This document shows positions 54,580-64,000 of a stretch of 64,000 nucleotides of DNA, in pieces. The stretch is from Phytoactinopolyspora limicola. Lineage in GTDB: Bacteria > Actinomycetota > Actinomycetes > Jiangellales > Jiangellaceae. The translations under genes were made by a program, and so were the position numbers. The notes under the pieces were generated by a model that worked only from the letters and a program-made list of their open reading frames with translations, was not told the origin of the DNA and did no database searches. Position 1 is the stretch's first letter. Each line of letters begins with the position of its first letter. The stretch lies in NCBI RefSeq assembly GCF_011320225.1, contig NZ_JAAOEN010000003.1:552470-616469 (forward strand), in the 5' to 3' direction.

Positions 54580-54782
54580 TACCAACACTCCATCAACTCG
54601 ATGCCATTTTACCGCTAGCACGCTCCGAGCTACTTATCCGAGAGCGTTCGCCGAAGACCGTCGCAGTACCGCAGAGGTCTTCTGCATAAGGCGGATCATC
54701 CCTGAAACCGGACACTAAACGCGCGCAACGTATCGCCGCTTGGAATCGATCGTCTTCACGATGCCAGCGCCGAAGCCTTCTG

Positions 54783-56030
54783 TTAACGCCCAAATAGACG
54801 GCGAATTCCCCCGACCATGCTCTCAGCGAAGTCCGTCATACCGTGACCACACGGCACCTCATCGAGCACGACATCGAAACCCATCGAATCAAGCTCTTTG
54901 AACAGGGTCCGGTTAGATCCGAGTATCTGACTCTCCGGCCACCTGCGAGGGTCGACCTCTAAGAGACCGGCCTGCAAATGTATCCGTGGCCGCTCGTCAG
55001 GCGCGACCTTTCCCGCCGCACCGATCAATCCGTCAGGCAGGTCGTCAGAAGGGATTTCAGCCGGGGTTGCCAGGGCTAGGACATTTCCAAACGTGTCGGG
55101 ATGGCGGAACGCCGATGCGAGAGATACAAATCCGCCACTACTCATCCCACATAGAGTAGTGGCGCGCACATCATGCTTAAGTCCGAAGTGTCGCTCAGCA
55201 ATTGGCACGATCCTAGTTGCCAAATATTCGGAGAAGGCGCTTATTTCCGAATGATCCTGCATTCGCATCAATCTAGTACCGGCATCTACGAAGACGACGC
55301 CCGTCGTAGGGATATGGCCGTGCTCATGCATCCTCGACAATGCAGAAGCTGTATTCTTACAGAAAAGGAAGTCCCAACCGTCGAGAATTATGAGGAGTCG
55401 CTCAGGTGAGGTTGCGAATGATCCTACCCTGTGAAACCACAGCCGCCTAGCCCTTCCATCACCGTCGTCGATGTAAATTCGCATGTCTGACCTCCCGCCA
55501 CGGTCCCCTGACGGAAAGCTCCAGATGCGCTCTTCGGCACCGGGGAGTTCAAGCAGCGAATACTGCGTGGGAATATCTGGGCGCCACTCATTATGCGGTA
55601 TTTCCAGCCTATGAGGGTTCAACGGGTCGACTCGCCATCGATGTGGATCAATATCGGACCTCAGGGGCTCATCGGGCGAGAGCAGATACTCGGACCGCAC
55701 CCCCACTGGGAGTCGTAGACTCAGCGCCATCACGTCCGATTCTCCCACCCGGAGCAGTAGGTTGTTCGCGAAGTCAGACAGGACAACGAACCAGCACAGC
55801 GCCACATGTTCAAGTTCGCTGCTCGAATCTCGATAGAGAAATGTGACGCAACGGGCATCGGGCTCGTCCGGAATCTCCTCGACCAGAGGTGAGCCGGCGT
55901 CTCTGACCATTCCCCAGAACTCCTCCGTGGCGTGGGGGCTGACCTCCACTTCCCTACGAAGAGCTTCTATCCGGGGCGATGGAACCTTCTGGCGCCACCT
56001 CAATTCATCCAACTCACCCATGGGCTGCAT
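54783..56030 (-). CDS. Enterochelin-esterase-like hydrolase
   Basis: 415-aa alpha/beta hydrolase of the Fes/IroE type. The N-terminal Fes domain reads VTFLYRDSSSELEHVALCWF and the hydrolase part has LLIILDGWDFL, the nucleophile Ser in TTLCGMSSGGFVSLASAF, and a likely catalytic His in EVPCGHGMTDF. Relatives cleave siderophore or other ester bonds in the cytoplasm. Within this operon it may open an imported ester or glycoside ester. Start ATG at 56030, or 56021. Confidence 0.85.
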   Translation of the reverse strand: MQPMGELDELRWRQKVPSPRIEALRREVEVSPHATEEFWGMVRDAGSPLVEEIPDEPDARCVTFLYRDSSSELEHVALCWFVVLSDFANNLLLRVGESDVMALSLRLPVGVRSEYLLSPDEPLRSDIDPHRWRVDPLNPHRLEIPHNEWRPDIPTQYSLLELPGAEERIWSFPSGDRGGRSDMRIYIDDGDGRARRLWFHRVGSFATSPERLLIILDGWDFLFCKNTASALSRMHEHGHIPTTGVVFVDAGTRLMRMQDHSEISAFSEYLATRIVPIAERHFGLKHDVRATTLCGMSSGGFVSLASAFRHPDTFGNVLALATPAEIPSDDLPDGLIGAAGKVAPDERPRIHLQAGLLEVDPRRWPESQILGSNRTLFKELDSMGFDVVLDEVPCGHGMTDFAESMVGGIRRLFGR

Positions 56031-56205
56031 CCCTTCACTAGAGCCCTCTCCACCTTTGACTTGTCATGATCCGGCCACATGTTGATACCTCTGCCGTAGA
56101 ACCACTTCACGCGCGTGAGTGTGAACAAATGCGTCGTGCGGAATCTAGGTCTTTGCAGTTAGTCGCCACCACATTGGAACCTGCCACTGACGGAAGTTCC
56201 CTTTC

Positions 56206-58170
56206 TTAGGCAGTTATCAGCTCATGATGAAGACAGCGTGTGAGATGGCCGGGTGCCGATTCCACAAGAGGAACACTATCTTCAGTGCATTCCACGGATG
56301 CCAGGTAGCACCGGGGAGCAAAGTGACAGCCCCGCGGCCAGTAGCCCGGACTTGGGACTCGGCCAGGAATCGCGGGTATAACTCCACCCGGCTGGGTTCG
56401 GCGGGGCGCAGAAGCAAGCAGGCCGACGGTGTAGGGGTGGGCCGGCTGAGTGAACAGCTCCGATACCGTACACGACTCTACGACGTGTCCCGCATACATG
56501 ACATACGCTCTACGGCAGTTCTCCGCAACAACACCCCAGTCATGGCTAATCAGCAGAATGGCCATCCCTCGCTCGTGCTGGAGATCTCTCAATAGTTCAA
56601 GGATCTCTTCTTGCACGGTCACGTCCAGCGCCGTGGTCGGCTCGTCCGCGATTAGCAAGCGAGGCTCGCCCGCCAGCGCCATGGCTATGGCAACTCGCTG
56701 CGCCATTCCCCCGGAGAGTTCATGTGGGTAACGTCGCGCCACCTGGCCCGGATCCGGCAGTGCTACGTCGGCCAGTAGATCCATCATCCGTTCCCGGCTC
56801 GCGCGCCGTCCTTCACCATGATGTCTTCGTACCAGCTCGCCAACCTGCTGTCCCACCGTGAACACAGGGTCGAGACTTGCGATGGGTTCTTGGGAGATCA
56901 TCGCGATCTCAGAACCTCGCAACCGGCGAACTGCCCGCCGTTCCGCAGTCACCATGTTTATGCCATCAAAGACAACGCTCCCTCCCGCCACACGCCCACC
57001 CGCCGGCAGTAGCCCCAGCACGCTCTTAGCCAAGATCGACTTCCCGCACCCAGACTCACCTACCAATCCCACAGTTTCGCCGGACCCAATGTGTAAACTG
57101 ACATTCTCAACCACGGCCGCAGGACCGTTCTCGGTTGATAACGTCACACACATCGACTTCACTTCGAGTAGCGGTATTTCCCGGCCTTCCGCGGCATCTT
57201 GAGAGGGCGCCGGCGTTGGCTCTGCCTCTACCCGGTGCTTTCCGCGCGATGGCCGAACGACCACTCTGGCGCTCCGTTCGGCCCTGGCGTCTCGAATAGA
57301 GTCTCCTAGCAATGCGAATGACAAGGTCGCCAATCCCAGCGTTACTCCGGGGGGGACAAGAAGCCACAATTGTTGCTGCATTACGGTACTCGCCTCAACT
57401 ATCATTCCCCCCCATGTTGGCGCTCCCGGATCGACCGCAAATCCGAGATATGCGAGGCCAGCGTCGATCAACAGAGCTGCACCGCAGAATAACGACCCAT
57501 GCACCAATATCGGACCAGCCACCTGGGGCAAGACGTGTTTGGCGATGATGTGTCGGTTAGGCAGCCCGATGACTTTTGCGGCAGAAATATACAGCTCGTT
57601 CCTGACAGCCAAGGTCACAGCTCGGACTACGCGGGCGAAGCCCGGTGCTCCCAGGATCCCTAACGCCACCATGGCTACGACGACATTGCCACCGAATACT
57701 GAAATAACGACCAGTAGCACGATAAGGGCAGGGATCGCAATCAATAGATCTACCACCCACGCGAACACACGGTCTGTCCACCCGCCTAAGAACCCCGCAA
57801 TTAATCCACTGCTAACGCCTACCAGCAGATAGGTCACCACTGCGATACTTGCATTTACGAAACTCACTTGCCCCGCATACATCAATCGACTCAGCACGTC
57901 TCTCCCCAACGGGTCCGTCCCAAGGAGATGCTCGGCTGTCGGTCCCAGTAATACTCTTTCGAGATCCAGGGCGCCTGGATCGTATGGCGCAAGTACTGGA
58001 GCCGCTACGGCTGCTAAAAGCAGAATTGCCAAATAGCACAGCGACGCCACAGCTAGCGGACTTCTCAGAATAAAGCGAGCCACCGGCTGTCTGCCGGCTC
58101 CTCCGCCGGAGCTGTCGCCAGCAAGGGACACGTTCGATAGTTGAGTACCCCTCGTGATCATGTCACTCAT
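56206..58170 (-). CDS. ABC importer permease-ATPase fusion (DppC-DppD type)
   Basis: 654 aa. Residues about 30-300 are a DppC-like permease with the DPLGRDVLSRLMYAGQVSFV motif and the EAA-type loop AAKVIGLPNRHIIAKHVLPQ. Residues about 335-640 are a DppD-like ATPase: GLVGESGCGKSILAKSVLG, ISQEPIASLDPVFT, LSGGMAQRVAIAMAL, LLIADEPTTALD, LLISHDWGVV and HPYTVGLLASAPRR. Such fusions occur in actinobacterial peptide importers. It overlaps the DppB-like gene by 4 bases (ATGA). Confidence 0.95.
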   Translation of the reverse strand: MSDMITRGTQLSNVSLAGDSSGGGAGRQPVARFILRSPLAVASLCYLAILLLAAVAAPVLAPYDPGALDLERVLLGPTAEHLLGTDPLGRDVLSRLMYAGQVSFVNASIAVVTYLLVGVSSGLIAGFLGGWTDRVFAWVVDLLIAIPALIVLLVVISVFGGNVVVAMVALGILGAPGFARVVRAVTLAVRNELYISAAKVIGLPNRHIIAKHVLPQVAGPILVHGSLFCGAALLIDAGLAYLGFAVDPGAPTWGGMIVEASTVMQQQLWLLVPPGVTLGLATLSFALLGDSIRDARAERSARVVVRPSRGKHRVEAEPTPAPSQDAAEGREIPLLEVKSMCVTLSTENGPAAVVENVSLHIGSGETVGLVGESGCGKSILAKSVLGLLPAGGRVAGGSVVFDGINMVTAERRAVRRLRGSEIAMISQEPIASLDPVFTVGQQVGELVRRHHGEGRRASRERMMDLLADVALPDPGQVARRYPHELSGGMAQRVAIAMALAGEPRLLIADEPTTALDVTVQEEILELLRDLQHERGMAILLISHDWGVVAENCRRAYVMYAGHVVESCTVSELFTQPAHPYTVGLLASAPRRTQPGGVIPAIPGRVPSPGYWPRGCHFAPRCYLASVECTEDSVPLVESAPGHLTRCLHHELITA

Positions 58171-59165
58171 GTCACTCGCACCTTAGGGTTGAGCCACCCA
58201 TACAGCAGATCTATGCCAAGATTGATCACGACCACCACGAGAGCAAGCATCACTACAACTCCCTGCACGACCGGTAGATCATGTTGGTTCGTCGCCTGCA
58301 CCAATAGTCGGCCCACTCCCGGCAGTGAGAAGACATTTTCGATGAACACCGCCCCGCTGAACAATCCTATGAACATCAGCCCGGCTAGCGTCACGACCGG
58401 TATTGCGGCATTCCGCAGGGCGTGCCGAAGAACCACCGACGATTCCGATGCTCCATTTGCACGCAGCATCTGGACATAGTCGCGCGACAAAGCATCCAGC
58501 ATTGAATCCCTCGATTGTTTTGCGAAGACAGCTATCCCGGATAGTGCTAAGGTCGACACAGGCAGGATCATGCTTCGCGCCCAGTCGCCTACTGACACAT
58601 CAATGGGAACATATCCCGTTGCTGGAAGGACCCCCAACGTCACCGCAAACAAGCTCATCAACAGAAGACCCAACCAGAAGCTTGGCATCGCGAACCCCAC
58701 CAAGGCCAGTACGTCAATCAACTTTCCCAGGCGGCCACCCCGGACGGCGCTGGCCACTCCCATTCCAACGCCAACTATTACCGTTACGATTGTTCCAAGA
58801 ACCACTAACGACATCGTCACCGGGAGCCGGCTGATGATCGCCGACCTAACATCTAGGCCACTGATCGGAGACGTGCCCAAGTCTCCACCGACCGCGCCTG
58901 CGAGCCAACCTCCATATTGTGCAAGGAGCGGCCGGTCAATGCCCAGTTCTTGTCGCAGTTCAGCATACTGTTCATCTGAATAACCTCCACCCAGCCCTCC
59001 AGTGGAACCAGACCTCAGGATAGTCTGAGCCATATCCCCTGGCGCCAACGCCTGCAACACAAAGGTAAGCAGAGAGATAACGAATATCAGCACAACCGAA
59101 ACCAACAATCGCCGGACCACCAGCCGAAACACCGCAATCCACCTCCTTCCAAGGTCAACCAGCAT
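58167..59165 (-). CDS. ABC importer permease (DppB type)
   Basis: 332-aa permease with six TM helices. The N-terminal LVVRRLLVSVVLIFVISLLT and LAPGDMAQTILRSGS, EQYAELRQELGIDRPLLAQY, and the EAA loop DYVQMLRANGASESSVVLRH are diagnostic of DppB/OppB subunits. A start at 59276 would run into the preceding gene; ATG 59165 fits the usual N-terminus. Forms the membrane channel with the DppC part of the next gene. Confidence 0.93.
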   Translation of the reverse strand: MLVDLGRRWIAVFRLVVRRLLVSVVLIFVISLLTFVLQALAPGDMAQTILRSGSTGGLGGGYSDEQYAELRQELGIDRPLLAQYGGWLAGAVGGDLGTSPISGLDVRSAIISRLPVTMSLVVLGTIVTVIVGVGMGVASAVRGGRLGKLIDVLALVGFAMPSFWLGLLLMSLFAVTLGVLPATGYVPIDVSVGDWARSMILPVSTLALSGIAVFAKQSRDSMLDALSRDYVQMLRANGASESSVVLRHALRNAAIPVVTLAGLMFIGLFSGAVFIENVFSLPGVGRLLVQATNQHDLPVVQGVVVMLALVVVVINLGIDLLYGWLNPKVRVT

Positions 59166-59229
59166 TCCACCAAATGAGCTCGTCGTATCGTTCTTAAAGA
59201 TAGGCGCAGACGTGCACCAGTGGCTTGCC

Positions 59230-60819
59230 CTACTCGACGGCGGGTCGAAATTCGGTCGGCCATGGGAAGCTCGCAAAATCAGTCCATGGAAGATTCACCA
59301 CTTGATCGTCATAAAGGACAGCTTCGCCGAATATAACGATGGGAAGGAACCACGCCAGTTCCGCGACTCGGGATATAATTCGTTGATCCAACTCCTCCTG
59401 CACTTCAGCGTCGGCTATCGCAAGCTCCTCGTCTAACTCAACAAGCTGCTCGTCAACCGTCCCAAATGCATTATTCGGAGAATTGGGCAACCACCAACTT
59501 CTGCCCATGCGGAACGGAGGATGAATCCCCCAACCCATCAGGATTGCTCCATATTCGCGATTAGTCGAACCATCCCCCTGATCGAACTGATTTCCGGGAA
59601 CAGCATCGACTTGTAGTTCAACTCCGACTTTGCGGAGATCGTCGGCGACCGCTTCGGTAAGCCTCGTGAACGCGTCATCCGGCGGAATACGCACTCGGAA
59701 CGAGAAGCCTTCGCCATAGCCCGCCTCCGCAAATAGTTGGGCCGCGCGATCCGGGTCATAAGGATAGAACGGCTCATCGTTCCAGCCCGACCTGGACGGT
59801 GCAGACATCTGGTCGGTTGGCATCCCTAGATCTCCGAACAGAGCCCTTGCGATCTTTTCGCGATCAATCGCATAGTTCAGGCCTTGCCGGACCCGAACGT
59901 CACCAAGGGCTGGCTCTGTTTCCCCGTCACGGTCGATGAGTGCGAACCCCTGGACAATCGGCATGCCGGGACCTTCGACCGCGAATCCGGCCGCCTGACC
60001 AGCCTCGATTATCGTTGCGTCGGCACGCATTAGATCTATTTGCCCAGATTGCAACGCAGCCAATGCGGCACTTAGTTCGGGCATATGATGAATCACTATC
60101 TCGTCCCAAAAAATAGCATCTTGGTCCCAATAGTTTGGATCAGGAATCCACGTGTAGTGATCACCCATGACTGTGCGTCCAGGATCGATCATGTATCGCC
60201 CCACACCAAACGTGCCCGTTGCAAGGACACCAGGATCCTCTAGCGCTGCTGGGCTGATGAGAATCCCTGGACCGCCCCAGTGCTGCGTGAATATTGCTGG
60301 CATCAAAGGGTCGGGCTCGGACACATGGACTCGCAGCGTCAGATCGTCGACAAGTTCCACGTCAGTCACGGACCCAAGAAAGGCTGCTGACTGGCTGCCC
60401 GCCGCGGGATCGAGCCTATAGTCGATATTGACCTTGACAGCCTCAGCGTTCACAGGCTCGCCATCCGTGAAACTCAGTCCACTGCGAAGCCTGATCTCAA
60501 AAGTCTCATTCCCATCACCCACGTAACCCCACTCCTCCGCTATTTGGGGTTGAAGTGATCCATCAGGAGCCTCGTAAATCAGTGAGTCATAGCCTAGGGG
60601 AACGCCCATTCCTCTTGCGGGATCGAGCGTGTCGGGCGCAACGGTCCGGTCGTGAAATCGCAAAACAAGCGACCTCTCATTGGGAGTTTTAGCATCGACA
60701 CCTTGTCCCGATGTGCCGGGCCCGCCGTCGTCGTTGGTCGAACAGGAGACGGCCGCTGCTCCGGCTGTGAGCCAGAATAGGCGTCGTCGTGTAAGTTTCC
60801 CATCTCTACGTGTCGGCAT
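59230..60819 (-). CDS. Substrate-binding lipoprotein of the peptide-type importer
   Basis: 529-aa SBP_bac_5 protein. Signal: TRRRLFWLTAGAAAVSC, a twin-arginine-like motif followed by a lipobox Cys, so it is probably exported folded and lipidated. Mature protein: ERSLVLRFHDRTVAPDTLDP, FEIRLRSGLSFTDGEPVNAE, RVRQGLNYAIDREKIARALF, and FYPYDPDRAAQLFAEAGY, the family core. It captures oligopeptides or oligosaccharide-like ligands; the neighbouring glycosidases favour a glycoside. Confidence 0.95.
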   Translation of the reverse strand: MPTRRDGKLTRRRLFWLTAGAAAVSCSTNDDGGPGTSGQGVDAKTPNERSLVLRFHDRTVAPDTLDPARGMGVPLGYDSLIYEAPDGSLQPQIAEEWGYVGDGNETFEIRLRSGLSFTDGEPVNAEAVKVNIDYRLDPAAGSQSAAFLGSVTDVELVDDLTLRVHVSEPDPLMPAIFTQHWGGPGILISPAALEDPGVLATGTFGVGRYMIDPGRTVMGDHYTWIPDPNYWDQDAIFWDEIVIHHMPELSAALAALQSGQIDLMRADATIIEAGQAAGFAVEGPGMPIVQGFALIDRDGETEPALGDVRVRQGLNYAIDREKIARALFGDLGMPTDQMSAPSRSGWNDEPFYPYDPDRAAQLFAEAGYGEGFSFRVRIPPDDAFTRLTEAVADDLRKVGVELQVDAVPGNQFDQGDGSTNREYGAILMGWGIHPPFRMGRSWWLPNSPNNAFGTVDEQLVELDEELAIADAEVQEELDQRIISRVAELAWFLPIVIFGEAVLYDDQVVNLPWTDFASFPWPTEFRPAVE

Positions 60820-61043
60820 TGTCAATTCCGATCTTCTCGTCGAGTTGAAGAGCTTAGTGACCAGCCCGACACGGCGACGCGTGCGCCGTTACGGCCGAGG
60901 CCCTGTAGATCAGCGGCATTCTCAAAGGGATCCTTCACGCCTTCCGTCTTGGGTTGTTAGAAGCTCCCTCCCAAATAGTTGGCCAGCTAAATTGGCCATG
61001 GCGAGAAGATCATGGCGATTGCGGGGGTCGGGCGGAGCCATCT
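60820..61043. other. Short intergenic gap
   Basis: Between the rhamnosidase stop and the binding-protein start. No gene and no obvious terminator, compatible with read-through transcription. Confidence 0.4.
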
Positions 61044-63728
61044 TTACGCTGACTGGACAGGTACTGAGGGCATGCGGCATCGATGGCGAGCCCGGCCCGC
61101 CTGCACCTCGACTAGCTGCCCGTCTGGCAGAGCTACCTCCGCTAGGGTTCCCGGAGGCACGACGACATCGAGCACGAACGAGTCATTCTCAACCGTCCAG
61201 GAACTCTCAATCCGGCCATATGGAGAGTCATGCATGGCGCGGGCGAAGGTGAGCCCGCCACCGGGTTGAGGAGCGATTCTGAAGGTCCGGTACGCGGGAG
61301 CGTGGTCGAGGATCTGGATGCCGGCGACATGACGATGGAGAAAACTAGCGACCGCCCCCTTACTGTTGTGATTCAGGGACCCAACGCCGGCCGGCGCACT
61401 GGGTCGTCCCGCCTCGTCGAGGCCCGACCAGTGTTCCCACATTGTGGTGGCGCCGCGGTTGAGCATTGCAAGCCACGACGGTGCTTCCTCTTGAAGAAGG
61501 AGCTGGTAGGCAAGATCGGTGTGGCCATTGTCAGCGAGCGCGGGCAGTAAGTCCGGCGTGGCGAGATGCCCGGTCGCGAGGCGAGTACCGGCTTGGCGTA
61601 TCAGGTCGCATAAACGCTGCGACACCTGCGTGCGGTGTGCGCTCGGGACTAAACCGAATGTTAGCGCCCTAACGTAATTGGACTGAGTGTCAGGGCGGAG
61701 CTTGTTATCCGAGCTGAGAAACTCTTGTTGCCACCCGGTTCTTGTCACAGCGGCCAACTCCGCATACCGCAGAGCGTCGTCATCTTGACCAATCACATTG
61801 GCGATCTTCGCCATAAGACTTGCCGAATGATATAGATATGCCGTTGCAATATGCCCATGATCAGCATCGCTCAAGCCGGTGACATAAGCCTGCATATCTT
61901 CTCGCCCAGCATTGTTAGGGAGCATGTCGGGCTCCAGCCATTCTCCCCAATGAAAGCCAGTGTCCCAGATGTAGCGCTCATGCTCGGCCGGGATCTGGCG
62001 CTGGGCGACGCGGGCATGGTGGCGCCGTTCTCGGGCCCTCTGGGCGGCATATCTCAGCCACGCCGTCATCGACGACCACTGGGCCCGAAGAAGATCCGTG
62101 TCACCATAGACGAGATACGCACGCCATGGCACGATTACCGCAGCATCCCCCCAGCCCGCCGACCCTGGCGGCATGCCAGCTTCGCTTTGAATCTCATCAG
62201 GCATGTGTTCCGGAGCACAGTGACGCACAGCACCGCTGGGCAATTGTTCAGCAGCGAGGTCTCGCAACCATTTGGTCGTGAATCCTGCGACGTCGAAGAG
62301 GAAGGCGCTCGTGAGAAACGACAGCTGCCAGTCGGCGGTCCAGCCAGCTCGTTCCCTTGTCGGACAGTCGGTTGGAATGTCGCACATATTGCCGCGCAGA
62401 GTCCACACTACAGCGTCGTGTAGCCGGTTGATGCGTTGATCACTACACTCGAACCAGCCTGTTCTGCGGTTGTCCGTGTGGACGACAACACCTGTCACAT
62501 CATCGACAGTCAGGTTGCTGGCACCTTCGACCCGCACATACCGGAAGCCATGAGTGGCGTGTCGCAGTTCAACGTACTCACCGGGCTTGCCACTCGCGAT
62601 CACATGGTCACTCTGGAAAAATCGCGCATGTTCGGGCGGCGAGTCGTTGATGTGCTCGACTGTGACATCACCCGTGGAGTCCAGTACTTCGCCGTGTGTC
62701 AGCGTTAGCGCCGTCCCGGCTTTCCCTAGGTTGGATAGGCGAATCCACCCATTGATGTTCTGTCCAAGGTCGACGACATGCCGTAATGGTGCGATCCGGG
62801 CAACGGTGACGGGGCGCAACTCCTCCACTCTCCGGACCGGCGGTGCGGGTGACGAGGTGAGCCGCGACAGGTCGTGCTCGACGACCGACACTGCTATCGA
62901 GCCGGCTGCAGCAGTGGCGCCAGGAGAGAACCAGAACTTCCCTCGGCGACTTAGATCCACCTCATGACCATGCTGCAGATCAGCTCGCAACAGCGGGCCA
63001 GATGCGGCCGTCCAGTCTGGACCAGTCCCGATCCGTACGCGCGTCCCTGCGTCGTCGTAAACGTCGAGCTGCGCCAAGAGCCCAGGCCGTTGGTCCCGGT
63101 CCCTGAGTCGTCTCGCCCATGTCAACCACCCCCCGGACACGACGGCCGTCAGAACGTTCTTGCCAGGCACAACGAGGTCCGACACTGCGAACGTCTGCGC
63201 ATGGAGTTGTGTGTCGATGTTGGTGAATCCTGGGGTTAGTTCTGCGTTGCCTACTCGTTTGCCGTTGATGGCGAGTTCGTATATGCCGTGGGCGGTGGCA
63301 TAGAGGCGGGCTCGTTGTATGTTGTGGGGCAGGGTGCAGGTTGTGTGCAGGTACCATGCTGGGTGTCGTGGCGTCGAGGGTTCTCTTGTGGTGTGCGGTG
63401 GCTCGATCCATTGCGCCTCCCAGTCGTCGATGCTGAGCAGGCCCATTTCCCACCAGGCTGGCTGGGCCCAGTCGCTTTGCCCGAGATCAGTCCAGACTCG
63501 TACGGTCCAGTCGATCCGTTGCCCCGACCGAAGCGTTGGACCGTCGTACGGCACCAGTATCGAGGTGGCGGACTCCACCTGACCTGAATCCCATTCCCCT
63601 GCGCGTAACTGATAGGCGAGCTGACACCGAGCACCGTCCGGTAGGTGCCACGACAGGCGTGGCTGGTGCATCATGAGCCCTAGCGGGTGATCCAGATGCT
63701 CCACTTTCAAGTGCGTCGGCGCGGTCAT
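61044..63728 (-). CDS. Alpha-L-rhamnosidase (GH78)
   Basis: 894-aa glycosidase that releases terminal L-rhamnose. N-terminal beta domains: LKVEHLDHPLGLMMHQPRLS, VWTDLGQSDWAQPAWWEMGL; carbohydrate-binding Bac_rhamnosid_N-like part ELAINGKRVGNAELTPGFTN. The (alpha/alpha)6 catalytic domain contains CDIPTDCPTRERAGWTADWQ (general-acid region with the E), WGDAAVIVPWRAYLVYGDTD, WLEPDMLPNN, and MWEHWSGLDEAG (second Glu). Start ATG at 63728 with ggagg 6 bases upstream. No signal peptide, so it works in the cytoplasm. First gene of the minus-strand operon. Confidence 0.95.
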   Translation of the reverse strand: MTAPTHLKVEHLDHPLGLMMHQPRLSWHLPDGARCQLAYQLRAGEWDSGQVESATSILVPYDGPTLRSGQRIDWTVRVWTDLGQSDWAQPAWWEMGLLSIDDWEAQWIEPPHTTREPSTPRHPAWYLHTTCTLPHNIQRARLYATAHGIYELAINGKRVGNAELTPGFTNIDTQLHAQTFAVSDLVVPGKNVLTAVVSGGWLTWARRLRDRDQRPGLLAQLDVYDDAGTRVRIGTGPDWTAASGPLLRADLQHGHEVDLSRRGKFWFSPGATAAAGSIAVSVVEHDLSRLTSSPAPPVRRVEELRPVTVARIAPLRHVVDLGQNINGWIRLSNLGKAGTALTLTHGEVLDSTGDVTVEHINDSPPEHARFFQSDHVIASGKPGEYVELRHATHGFRYVRVEGASNLTVDDVTGVVVHTDNRRTGWFECSDQRINRLHDAVVWTLRGNMCDIPTDCPTRERAGWTADWQLSFLTSAFLFDVAGFTTKWLRDLAAEQLPSGAVRHCAPEHMPDEIQSEAGMPPGSAGWGDAAVIVPWRAYLVYGDTDLLRAQWSSMTAWLRYAAQRARERRHHARVAQRQIPAEHERYIWDTGFHWGEWLEPDMLPNNAGREDMQAYVTGLSDADHGHIATAYLYHSASLMAKIANVIGQDDDALRYAELAAVTRTGWQQEFLSSDNKLRPDTQSNYVRALTFGLVPSAHRTQVSQRLCDLIRQAGTRLATGHLATPDLLPALADNGHTDLAYQLLLQEEAPSWLAMLNRGATTMWEHWSGLDEAGRPSAPAGVGSLNHNSKGAVASFLHRHVAGIQILDHAPAYRTFRIAPQPGGGLTFARAMHDSPYGRIESSWTVENDSFVLDVVVPPGTLAEVALPDGQLVEVQAGRARHRCRMPSVPVQSA

Positions 63729-64000
63729 TGACAACCTCCATTCGATCACTGGTGCCTCATCCGGATAACGAGCGATGCTGACAAGCCCGTGATTATCAGT
63801 CAACAGTCGATGGAGCTGCTGAACGCCCTGGTCACAGGGGTATGAGTTGGTTGCCTGGCTGTGGATCGGCCCGTGGGGTTAGTGTGGCTAATTGAACAGT
63901 GCTTTTCAACCTCCGTAATCTCGCAAGCTAGGCTTTGGTGAGGTTTTCGATACATGTGTTTCGGTAACGGAAATGCCACTAAGGCCTGGTCAGGTACCAT
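63215..64000. repeat. Long direct repeat, right copy
   Basis: Counterpart of 40465-41250, including the rhamnosidase 5' end and the presumed promoter region 63729-64000. Continues to the window edge. Confidence 0.93.

Noticed and set aside
53809..54618. 269-codon + strand frame opposite the GH140-like gene
   Set aside because: Antisense of a well-matched glycosidase.

Overview
The window reads as chromosomal DNA of a high-GC actinomycete. GC is high over most of it, GTG and TTG starts are common, and stop-start overlaps of the ATGA, GTGA and TGATG types are frequent. Family content also fits: a LuxR/NarL two-component pair, XRE regulators with an MmyB-type ligand domain, CHAT-TPR proteins, AbiTii and RES proteins, GH78 and GH140 glycosidases. 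I cannot name the genus. No rRNA, tRNA, CRISPR array or replication origin was recognised.

Region 1 (1-8.9 kb) looks like ordinary chromosome. It holds a response regulator and histidine kinase followed by a lipoprotein and an ABC ATPase/permease pair, then two antibiotic-biosynthesis-monooxygenase-like (ABM) proteins divergent from an XRE regulator, a recombinase scar, and an Old Yellow Enzyme gene divergent from a MerR regulator across an 18-bp palindrome.

Region 2 (8.9-38.6 kb) is an accessory island dense in toxin-antitoxin and defence-like genes, broken genes and IS remnants. It contains a VapC pseudogene, an ABM/MarR pair, a Phd-Fic module split by a VOC gene, a phosphotransferase, two decayed IS3 elements around a VapBC pair, a GNAT-PIN-PUA-like fusion with an ASCH partner, and a four-gene CHAT/TPR operon. 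Further on are an intact IS30 that truncates a possible Shedu-like gene, a large unknown protein, HepT-MntA, an arginase-like protein, a nucleotidyltransferase, an HTH/AbiEii-like pair, an AbiTii protein and a RES protein. A dispersed repeat of about 60-125 bp occurs eight times here, always on the + strand and always at gene or module boundaries, so the island looks cassette-like.

Region 3 (38.6-64 kb) is a specialised-metabolism or glycoside-handling region. It has a heterodimeric ABC exporter, a GT1 glycosyltransferase, an A-PCP-C synthetase, a GH140-like hydrolase, an enterochelin-esterase-like hydrolase, an oligopeptide-type importer (binding protein, permease, permease-ATPase fusion) and a GH78 alpha-L-rhamnosidase. 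The genes from the glycosyltransferase to the rhamnosidase all run on the minus strand. An apparently identical direct repeat of at least 786 bp (promoter region plus rhamnosidase 5' end) lies at 40465-41250 and 63215-64000. The left copy sits directly upstream of the importer's second ATPase gene, which is otherwise missing from the main operon, so the locus seems to have been rearranged by duplication.

The best candidates for something undescribed are the CHAT operon (20.5-26.9 kb), the GNAT-PIN/ASCH pair (17.3-19.9 kb), and the repeat that punctuates the toxin-antitoxin island.
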